Shown here piece after piece: positions 57,583 through 64,000 of a stretch of 64,000 bases of DNA. Position 1 is the stretch's first letter; each line of letters begins with the position of its first letter. The notes below the pieces were generated by a model, which was not told the DNA's origin, searched no databases, and saw nothing but the letters and a program-made list of their open reading frames with translations. The DNA comes from Microvirga arvi (GTDB lineage Bacteria > Pseudomonadota > Alphaproteobacteria > Rhizobiales > Beijerinckiaceae), in the NCBI RefSeq assembly GCF_016892765.1, contig NZ_JAFEMD010000005.1, positions 117,305-181,304 on the forward strand. Direction: 5' to 3'. The position numbers and the translations under genes were made by a program.

Positions 57583-59511
57583 CTAAATCAGCGCTGGAAG
57601 TGTACCTGAGAAGTCCAAAGCCGAGGCAGGTTTCGGCCGGCCGAGAAGATAGCCTTGTACTTCCGTGCATCCAGCGGCCCGAATATGGGCCAACTGTTCC
57701 TCCGTCTCCACCCCTTCGGCGGTAATCGACATCCCAAAGCCTCGGCCAAGCCAAACAACAGATTGGACAATGATCATGCAGTCGGGTCGTGTGGCTAGGT
57801 CCCGTACGAATGACTGGTCGATCTTGATCTTGTCGAAGGGGAAGCTGCGCAGATAGCTCAGGGACGAATAGCCTGTCCCGAAGTCGTCAAGGGCAATGCG
57901 GACACCGAGCTCACGAAGTTCGTGCAATGCCGTCACTGTTGTTTCGTTCTCGTGGAGCAGGGCTGACTCCGTGAGCTCCAGCTCCAGCCGGCTCGGCTCG
58001 AGGCCAGTTCGCGTCAGGACTTTACGCACACACGGCAGAAGGGTCCGGTTCCGAAACTGGATCGGTGAGATATTCACGGCCACCTTGATCGTTTTCGGCC
58101 AGGTGACTGCGGTCTTACACGCTTCGTTGATGACCCACTCGCTGAGGGAGGCGATCAAGCCGATGTCTTCCGCAATTGGAATGAACTCGGCCGGAGAGAT
58201 GTTCCCACGCTCGGGATGCCGCCAGCGCAGCAGCGCCTCGAAGCCCGTAATCTCGTTCGCTTGAAGACTGACCTGCGGCTGGAAGACCAGGTAGAGCTCG
58301 TCATTCACCATCGCCTTACGAAGATCGATCTCAAGGGCCCGACGCGCCTGGAGCTCGGCATCCATCTCAGGCTCGAAAAAGCGGAAGGTGCCACGTCCTT
58401 CCGCCTTGGCCCGGTAGAGGGCCATATCGGCCTGCTTGAGAAGCTGCTCCGGAGATGAGGTCCCCAGCCCCGTGGATGCAATGCCAATGCTCGTTCCAAT
58501 GACGATTTCATGCCCTTCGATATCGTAGACGGATCCTATCTCCTTCACGATGCGGGACGCCAATATCGTGCATTCCTGCATGATGCTGATGGGTCTCATC
58601 AGAATGGCAAATTCATCACCACCGAGCCGGGCAATGACACAATTGCCCTGGACGCACCCCCGGATCCGTGCGGCAACCGTTTTCAGGAGCTGATCACCGG
58701 TCTCATGCCCCAGCGTATCATTCACGTTCTTGAATAGATCAAGATCAATGTAGAGAACGGCGAGCGTTGATCCGTCATCGCGCGCTTTCTCCAGCGCCTG
58801 TTCCAATTGCTCCTGGAACAGGACGCGATTGGCCAGGCCGGTGAGCGGATCATGATGAGCCAGGTGGGCGAGGTCTGCTGTGAGGTTACCCATCCGGCGA
58901 TAGGTGCGCTCGAGGAGGATGTTGTGCCTTGCAAGAAGCCCGATAAGGGCCAGCCCGAAAAGTATCAGGCAGCCGACAATGCTCGAGAAGATCCAGTGAA
59001 GCCGGGTGAGTTCCTGCTGGTCCTCGGACGCGAGCGCAGCCCCATGATTGAATGTAATCGACGGCAACTGCGTCAGGCTATTTTGGAGGGGGTGAAGAAT
59101 CTGCAACGCCGCTCGAGCGTTGTCTGGGCTGTTGAGATTCCTGATCAGAGGAGCGGCATCATTTGTGGAGCCCTCGAGGTCGCGGATCGTCCTTTCGAAG
59201 CCAGGGTCGCGCTCGATAATATCGCGGAAGCCTCCTTTGGCTAAACTATTGATGGTGCCGGCAAAGATATCATAGCGGAGCTGGACCTTTTCCTTGTCTC
59301 CATCGCTGTCCCCATCATTGAACATTCTAAGAGACTGATCGAGCGTCATGAACTCTTTGAGAACTTGGTGCGCCTGCCACGTCGGATTATAGCGCGCGAT
59401 CCGCCGCAAGGCCTGCTGGCGCTCGGAAATCATCATTGTGGAATAGATCGCGGCAAGCAGAAAGCCGCCTACAACGAGGCCAAGCACAAGTTTGAGTGTT
59501 CGAACCGACAA
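57583..59511 (-). CDS. Membrane GGDEF-EAL bifunctional cyclic-di-GMP protein
   Basis: A 642-residue sensor-effector. Helix 1 is at about 5-27 and helix 2 at about 173-195, enclosing a periplasmic sensor of roughly 145 residues. The GGDEF domain has the intact GGDEF at 297-301, so diguanylate cyclase activity is likely. The EAL domain has EAL at 425-427, NISPIQF, ELTES, DDFGTG at 542-547, KIDQSF and EGVE, all residues needed for phosphodiesterase activity. Both activities are therefore possible. It has no gene partner next to it. Confidence 0.94.
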   Translation of the reverse strand: MSVRTLKLVLGLVVGGFLLAAIYSTMMISERQQALRRIARYNPTWQAHQVLKEFMTLDQSLRMFNDGDSDGDKEKVQLRYDIFAGTINSLAKGGFRDIIERDPGFERTIRDLEGSTNDAAPLIRNLNSPDNARAALQILHPLQNSLTQLPSITFNHGAALASEDQQELTRLHWIFSSIVGCLILFGLALIGLLARHNILLERTYRRMGNLTADLAHLAHHDPLTGLANRVLFQEQLEQALEKARDDGSTLAVLYIDLDLFKNVNDTLGHETGDQLLKTVAARIRGCVQGNCVIARLGGDEFAILMRPISIMQECTILASRIVKEIGSVYDIEGHEIVIGTSIGIASTGLGTSSPEQLLKQADMALYRAKAEGRGTFRFFEPEMDAELQARRALEIDLRKAMVNDELYLVFQPQVSLQANEITGFEALLRWRHPERGNISPAEFIPIAEDIGLIASLSEWVINEACKTAVTWPKTIKVAVNISPIQFRNRTLLPCVRKVLTRTGLEPSRLELELTESALLHENETTVTALHELRELGVRIALDDFGTGYSSLSYLRSFPFDKIKIDQSFVRDLATRPDCMIIVQSVVWLGRGFGMSITAEGVETEEQLAHIRAAGCTEVQGYLLGRPKPASALDFSGTLPALI

Positions 59512-60032
59512 ACGTCTTCCCCCAGACGTTCACTGTGTCTCGCCAATACGAGAGCCTTAGTGGCCGCTATAGTCGACTATGATGACATAGACAACGTTAT
59601 AGCCGGTGACTGCTGATTGTCCAAAAATCTGACGCAACGTTTGATACACGTAGTTAATCCAGCAGGCAAATAGGCACCTATGACGGAGACTCAACCTCAG
59701 ATAGCATAGCCAGGCTGGTGCTTATTCCCGAGCAGTGCGCTTAGTCCCAAAATGTCTCCTGACGAAGGGCGGTTTGGACGAACGAGGGGAACGGCAACAG
59801 CCGCCCTTCCTGACGGACTGCAGCATGCCATGCCGGTGATTGTGCGGAAGCCCGGGCAGCTATCTCAACCGCGAAGCAGAGGCCTCCACCCGCGGATTTG
59901 CCTGTCGGAACAAAAGCGCGGGGGACCTCCGGAGATCCTCCAGTAGTCGACGCCTGCCTTAGGGTGGATTGTCCAGAACCCGCAGGGTCAGCGGGCGAAC
60001 AGATGGGGTCTCATCCTCGGCCATGCAGAGGA
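59512..60032. other. Gene-poor stretch with probable insertion-sequence debris
   Basis: I see no intact gene. A frame at about 59752 begins MSPDEGRFGRTRGT, which recalls the DEGRFG segment of IS630 transposases, but the match breaks off at once. The orfB expected after the IS3 OrfA-like gene (minus strand) is not found. Confidence 0.35.
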
Positions 60033-60386
60033 TCACAGGCGTGCCGTCGCGTAGCCCGTGCTGACTTCAGACCAGCCGCTCTCCAGCCCGGCGATCTTGG
60101 CCTCCAGCAGTTCACGCTCCAGCAGCATCTCGCCGAGCCGGGCCTTGAGCCGCTCGGTCTCCAGCGCCTCGCCGGTGGCCGGCCGGGTGGCGAGACTGGC
60201 CTCGCCGGCGATCAGGAAAGCCTCGCGCCAGTCGCTCAGGGTTGCGGCCGTCACGCCCAGGGAGCGCGAGACCGTGTCCAGATCCTCACCGCGCAGCAGC
60301 CGCAGAACCGCCTCACACTTGCGCTGGCGCGACATGCGCCCACCACGGCCCAGACCCACCGCTTCCTTCATCGTCTCCGTCATCAT
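60033..60386 (-). CDS. IS3-family OrfA-like helix-turn-helix protein (orphan)
   Basis: A 117-residue protein with the IS3/IS911 OrfA pattern. An N-terminal basic HTH (RKCEAVLRLLRGEDLDTVSRSLGVTAATLSDWREAF) is followed by a leucine-zipper-like helix (LKARLGEMLLERELLEAKIAGLE). The ATG at 60386 has AGAAGGG upstream. The partner orfB and terminal inverted repeats are missing, so it is a non-mobile remnant or a domesticated HTH protein. Confidence 0.7.
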   Translation of the reverse strand: MMTETMKEAVGLGRGGRMSRQRKCEAVLRLLRGEDLDTVSRSLGVTAATLSDWREAFLIAGEASLATRPATGEALETERLKARLGEMLLERELLEAKIAGLESGWSEVSTGYATARL

Positions 60387-60529
60387 CGTCACCCTTCTGC
60401 GGATCCCGTCCGCTTACAGGGTGTCTCAGGAAACTGTATGGCAGAGGAGCGCTCTGTGGATCATCTTCCCATGATGGCCAGAGGCTGGTAGAGCATCGGT
60501 GGATAAAAACTTCATCTTTGGGGCATAGA

Positions 60530-60713
60530 TGAACGCCTACGACCATACCGACAAGGCAAAGTATGACCAGGCGAGCAACGACGCCTGGAAGCCATCGATG
60601 CCCGGCTGGCGCGCCACGAGAAGATAGCCCGCATCATCCTGGTCATGGTTCTGATCTTGGGTGGGCTGACCCTCGCTCTCCTGGCTACCCATCTCATCGA
60701 CCGTTCAAACTAA
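60530..60713 (+). pseudogene. Small membrane protein gene broken by a frameshift
   Basis: An ATG after GGGG (60530) opens MNAYDHTDKAKYDQASNDA, and about base 60590 the frame must shift by one to continue as EAIDARLARHEKIARIILVM followed by a membrane helix (LILGGLTLALLATHLI) and a stop at 60711-60713. The unbroken product would have about 61 residues with one membrane helix. A sequencing error or decay are both possible. It ends 23 nt before folE. Confidence 0.5.
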
Positions 60714-60736
60714 ACACAACATCAATCTGCAGGGGC

Positions 60737-61405
60737 ATGATGAACTTCCATTCGCGTGATCTGAACCTCGCACGCAAGTGCAACGAGGCTCTCGACCAGC
60801 CGCTGACCGAGACCGAGCGCGAGGCTATGAGCGTGGCGGTCGCCCGGAAGCTGGAGGAGCTGTTCGACATCCTGCGCATCGACCACCTGAACGACCACAA
60901 CACCCGTGAAACGCCCCAGCGAGTGGCCAGGATGTTCGTGGAAGAACTCCTGGAGGGCCGCTACACGGCCCCGCCGCGCATTACGGAGTTCGATAACGCC
61001 CAGGCCTACGATCAGCTGATTGTCACCGGCCCCATCGAGCTGCGCTCCATGTGCGCGCACCATCTGATGCCGATCTATGGCGTGGCTTACATCGGCATCC
61101 TGCCCCCTGCTGACGGCAAGATCATCGGCCTGTCCAAGTATGATCGGATCGTGAACTACTTCGCCTCCCGCCTGCAGATCCAGGAGGAACTGGTCAAGCA
61201 GATCGGCCAATACATTATGGACATGACCCAGCCGTGTGGGCTGGCCGTGCGCATCAGCGCCGTGCACATGTGCAAGACCCAGCGCGGCGTGCGCGCCAGC
61301 CACCTCAGCCGCATGGTCAACACCTATTGCTGGGGCGAGATGGCCAGCAGCCCTGAACTCAAGCAGGAGTTCCTGCAGGAATGCGCCACGCTGGATCGTG
61401 CATGA
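60737..61405 (+). CDS. folE: GTP cyclohydrolase I
   Basis: A 222-residue type I GTP cyclohydrolase, the zinc enzyme making dihydroneopterin triphosphate for folate (or a pterin or queuosine precursor). SMCAHHLMPIYG has the zinc Cys and catalytic His pair, GKIIGLSKYDRIV binds substrate, and AVHMCKTQRGVRAS gives the second zinc Cys. AGGGG lies just before ATGATG. It is isolated from other folate genes in a region with an IS remnant, so it may be a second, acquired copy. Confidence 0.94.
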   Translation: MMNFHSRDLNLARKCNEALDQPLTETEREAMSVAVARKLEELFDILRIDHLNDHNTRETPQRVARMFVEELLEGRYTAPPRITEFDNAQAYDQLIVTGPIELRSMCAHHLMPIYGVAYIGILPPADGKIIGLSKYDRIVNYFASRLQIQEELVKQIGQYIMDMTQPCGLAVRISAVHMCKTQRGVRASHLSRMVNTYCWGEMASSPELKQEFLQECATLDRA

Positions 61406-61465
61406 GCAGAATAAGCCTGCTGATCCAAACACGGATATGATGGCTGCTGGAGATTGATTTTAAGT

Positions 61466-61915
61466 ATGCGCACGACCGGTGACCGGATCCGTCACACCAT
61501 CAGCTTTGAACTCATCGGCCTTGCCCTTGTCGTCCCCTTCGGGGCCTGGGCCTTTGGCATACCCATGACCGACATCGGTGTTGTCGGGGTCGCTGGCGCC
61601 ACCATCGCAACGGTCTGGAACTACGTCTACAATCTCATCTTTGACATCGCCATGCAGCGCGTGACCGGCGGAACGCGCAAGAGCATTCCGGCCCGAGTTC
61701 TGCATGCTGTTCTGTTCGAGGCAGGGCTGATGGCCATCCTGACCCCCTTCATTGCATGGTACCTTGGCATAGGTCTTCTGCTCGCCCTCACGATGGATGT
61801 GGCTTTTGCCGTTTTCTACGTGGTCTACACGTTTGTCTTCAACTGGGCTTACGACCTTGCATTCCCCCTGCCGGCCTGGCAGGAGCCCGTTCGAACAAGC
61901 CATGTCGGCGCATAA
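61466..61915 (+). CDS. PACE-family efflux transporter
   Basis: A 149-residue protein with four membrane helices in two tandem BTP-type halves: RTTGDRIRHTISFELIGLAL.., WNYVYNLIFDIAMQR.. and RVLHAVLFEAGLMAI.., FVFNWAYDLAFP... The conserved Glu in the first helix (FELIG) and paired WNY/YN-D motifs match PACE transporters such as AceI. These export chlorhexidine or short diamines by a proton antiport. The ATG at 61466 fits the family length; a TTG at 61454 closer to a GGAG is an alternative. Confidence 0.87.
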   Translation: MRTTGDRIRHTISFELIGLALVVPFGAWAFGIPMTDIGVVGVAGATIATVWNYVYNLIFDIAMQRVTGGTRKSIPARVLHAVLFEAGLMAILTPFIAWYLGIGLLLALTMDVAFAVFYVVYTFVFNWAYDLAFPLPAWQEPVRTSHVGA

Positions 61916-62069
61916 ACGGCCTTCTGCGTCCGCGGCCAGCCCTTCTACGGGGCATCAGAGCCCGTTTGAGAATTTGCCTGTGCCTCAGCATCTCGTGGCC
62001 TGCTCTCGGTACGCGCCCCTGCACCTTGGAGTTATAGGACATTCCCGATGGGACCTAAAATCTACGGGA

Positions 62070-62678
62070 TTATCGTTTACAAGAATGCTCGTACAGATCA
62101 CGCTGGCTGGTGCGCGTAATACATGCCAAGCTGAAGATTGGTTTCCCTGCCTGTCTGGATACCTCCACAGTCACATAGAGTATTTTAGACCCTCGCACAA
62201 AAATATCATAACCAACGGTCGTGTCGTGTTGTACTTTATGCATCATTACATTCGCGTTTGCATCGCTGCCGACTTCTTGCACTACTTCTTTGCTTTGTTT
62301 TACAAACTCCAACGCAAGCCGCTCCTGATCGATCATAGCTTGGTAGTGCTGGACACTCTTGAAAACGAGGAATGCCGCTGAGCTAAAGATGATCGCGGCA
62401 ATGAGCAGCGCAGATCGCGCTTTTCCATTAGCCGCATATTTGCGGCCCCATGATCCAACCAGTGCGCCGACGGTCACTAATCCAGCAGCTAATGGACCAC
62501 CGATCATGACTGCGCCGAACAGGACGCCTTGTTGTTCACCTTGGTATCCAGAGAGTATATAAGCTGCAGCGCTAACCGCGCAGACAGTGACTATAGTGAA
62601 AACTATTTTCGGCCTTGGCAGGAGCCCGAGACAAAATCCTATTACCAGAAGGGAAATCCATATAAGATCTTTTAACAT
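62070..62678 (-). CDS. Hypothetical membrane protein, lower GC than its surroundings
   Basis: A 202-residue protein with about four N-terminal hydrophobic segments (LIWISLLVIGFCLGLLP, IVFTIVTVCAVSAAAYILSG, GVLFGAVMIGGPLAAGLVTV, SALLIAAIIFSSAAFLVF). A C-terminal soluble domain of about 85 residues ends in Cys-Lys-Arg. I do not recognise the family. The ATG at 62678 begins just before the first helix; a GTG at 62756 would add 26 residues. Neither has a strong ribosome binding site. Base composition is AT-richer than its neighbours, suggesting acquisition. Confidence 0.6.
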   Translation of the reverse strand: MLKDLIWISLLVIGFCLGLLPRPKIVFTIVTVCAVSAAAYILSGYQGEQQGVLFGAVMIGGPLAAGLVTVGALVGSWGRKYAANGKARSALLIAAIIFSSAAFLVFKSVQHYQAMIDQERLALEFVKQSKEVVQEVGSDANANVMMHKVQHDTTVGYDIFVRGSKILYVTVEVSRQAGKPIFSLACITRTSQRDLYEHSCKR

Positions 62679-62837
62679 AGGTTTAAGATACTCTGAGTTT
62701 GTATTCTCAAATGGGTTCTCAGAAGCGCAGTAAAGCCATGCACAGTTCCGGCGCACTCAGCTAAACGCTCGTTATGACACCCAAGATGGACGACGGTGGA
62801 GCGATACTGAGACAGAGCAGTGCAAGTTCATCCCAGA

Positions 62838-63341
62838 TCAGCGGTGGGACATGAGCTTTTCGGCAATCTCGGCGACCCGTGTGACGGAAATCCCGCGGCG
62901 CTGGTCGACCGCCAGCGGGTGGTCGGTGGGCTTGAGGTCGATCGCGGGCGCGATGTCGTCTCGGAGGCGGAGGCTCGCCTTCAAATTGAGGGTGTCCGGG
63001 TAAGGGCCGAGCCGTGACCGGAGCCATCCGAAGAACGGCCCGTGCCGGCTGCAGTCGGGGTCGTCCCAGACCTGGAGGATCGTCCTCTCGCTGGCCTCCG
63101 AGACGGACACCCAGAGACCAAAGCGCAGGGTGCCATCGAAGTCGGTTACCGGAATTTCGATGACACCGCGAACGAAGGCTTGCCCGTCTACAGTGCAGAA
63201 GTTGCGGGAGATGAGGGTCCGCACCTCGCGCTCGGCCTCGGGGACGGCGTTGTAGTCGTCCGGTGCCGCCATGCTCCAGTCAAAAGGGAGGGTGTCGTAT
63301 TTCTCGCCGCAGCATGAGCAGGTCCAGGCGTAGTTGACCAT
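62838..63341 (-). CDS. DUF2199 domain protein
   Basis: A 167-residue cytoplasmic protein of DUF2199. The N-terminal WTCSCCGEKYDTLPFDWSMAAP has a CxCC zinc-ribbon-like cluster, and FGLWVSVSE, FFGWLRSRLGPYPDTLNLKA and TDHPLAVDQRRGIS are typical. Function unknown; members are often found in accessory or immunity-like contexts, but no toxin partner is visible here. Confidence 0.85.
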   Translation of the reverse strand: MVNYAWTCSCCGEKYDTLPFDWSMAAPDDYNAVPEAEREVRTLISRNFCTVDGQAFVRGVIEIPVTDFDGTLRFGLWVSVSEASERTILQVWDDPDCSRHGPFFGWLRSRLGPYPDTLNLKASLRLRDDIAPAIDLKPTDHPLAVDQRRGISVTRVAEIAEKLMSHR

Positions 63342-63513
63342 GAGAGAGACCCTTTGGTGAGACCTGCGGCTCGGATGGCGATCAGAACTGGCCGGCCATG
63401 ACTGGTCAGGCGTTTATACAGTAAGTTGCTAAGAAAGTTTTCATAAAAATCTATGGAATGGCTTTCGCGCAATCCGGAAGGTGTTAAAGCTCGTCAACCT
63501 ACGAGGAGCAGTC

Positions 63514-63849
63514 ATGTCTTTCCCGGATGATGAAAACGGCGATGTTTTTCGGCGGATGGAAGCCAGCGCATTCGACTTTTCCATTCCACACAACGTCGAC
63601 TTTTTCGCCATCTTCGCGACCCTGCGAGAAGCCAATGTGGTGGCGAAACAGTTCATTGCTGACCACAATGCGGGGGCGCCTCTTGTGTCGGTTAAGACCC
63701 GCCCGAGCGAGAAGGGCGGGACGGAACTCATGATCGTCAAGTCCATGCTTGTCACCCATGAGAATGTGACGAACTTCGAAAATCTCCTGGCTCAGCGCGT
63801 GGCGCAGCACGATGGCTACTTGGATGGCTGGGGCGTCATGCAGGAGTAA
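63514..63849 (+). CDS. RraB-like ribonuclease E inhibitor domain protein
   Basis: A 111-residue protein with the RraB pattern: FPDDENGDVFRRMEASAFD at the N-terminus, a central strand-rich part (NVDFFAIFATLREANVVAKQ) and the C-terminal HDGYLDGWGVM. RraB of enteric bacteria binds and inhibits RNase E; whether this one does is unproven. GAGGAG precedes the ATG at 63514, which is preferred to a codon 33 nt earlier. The last 150 nt of the window after it hold nothing I can identify. Confidence 0.85.
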   Translation: MSFPDDENGDVFRRMEASAFDFSIPHNVDFFAIFATLREANVVAKQFIADHNAGAPLVSVKTRPSEKGGTELMIVKSMLVTHENVTNFENLLAQRVAQHDGYLDGWGVMQE

Positions 63850-64000
63850 AAGCTACTCATAAGTCACGCCGATGAGGATTCAGCGCCTGGAGGAAGATCA
63901 CCTCGCATTGACGATAAAACCTCGTAAGCGATGTTCTGACCCCACCTTACATCCGTGTCTCTGAGCGGCGAGACTAACGATCTCGTATTTGGGATCTTTT

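Noticed and set aside
59752..59946. Frame beginning SPDEGRFGRTRGT, recalling IS630 transposases
   Set aside because: The likeness lasts only about seven residues; the remainder matches nothing I recognise, so no transposase call was made.

Overview
The window reads as a chromosomal segment of an alphaproteobacterium of the order Rhizobiales (Hyphomicrobiales), most like the Methylobacteriaceae/Microvirga group; the genus is an inference from gene content. The signs are high GC, DUF1194 and extensin-like proteins, an HU protein with a long Lys/Ala-rich tail, a GlpSTPQV-type glycerol ABC transporter, a GTTC-N7-GTTC LexA box and dispersed palindromic repeats. No rRNA, tRNA, CRISPR array or intact prophage was seen.

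Layout. 1-5.5 kb: AMP nucleosidase (cut by the left edge), a small exported protein, the ABC-F factor EttA, a gene-poor stretch with a well-formed LexA-type promoter and a repeat cluster, then an erythromycin-esterase-family protein. 5.7-8.0 kb: a GH113-like glycosidase with RTX repeats. 8.3-16.8 kb: a peptide ABC importer operon ending in an M14 peptidase, followed by an M29 aminopeptidase. 16.8-21.1 kb: modABC beside the molybdoenzyme pair msrPQ. 21.2-26.0 kb: a CUT1-type sugar importer with NanE and a PP2C-like phosphatase, preceded by phased TGGTC elements. 26.2-32.8 kb: an acidic small protein, a DbpA-like DEAD helicase, a PHB-depolymerase-family esterase, a DUF1194 protein, a short conserved-looking ORF, an extensin-like protein and HU. 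33.2-40.5 kb: KDG kinase and KDPG aldolase (lower Entner-Doudoroff steps), acyl-CoA synthetase, ECHDC3-like hydratase, AhpD-like protein, FAD-linked oxidase and an SDR. 41.0-47.2 kb: the glycerol transporter operon. 47.3-51.1 kb: a pseudo-HtrA / LuxR / HtrA cassette facing a frameshifted adenylate cyclase. 51.2-59.5 kb: an RND pump pair, a patatin phospholipase, a decayed UPF0149 gene and a GGDEF-EAL protein. 59.5-64 kb: accessory DNA with an orphan IS3 OrfA, a broken small membrane gene, folE, a PACE transporter, a lower-GC membrane protein, DUF2199 and RraB-like proteins.

The strongest leads are: (1) the GlpS/GlpT ATPases, whose motif losses all fall on one composite ATP site; (2) the HtrA cassette, pairing a catalytically dead HtrA-PDZ protein and a shrunken receiver-HTH regulator with an active HtrA; (3) a consensus LexA-controlled promoter with no recognisable downstream gene; and (4) a 19-bp palindrome upstream of the PHB-depolymerase-like gene whose 13-nt core recurs upstream of the RND pump.
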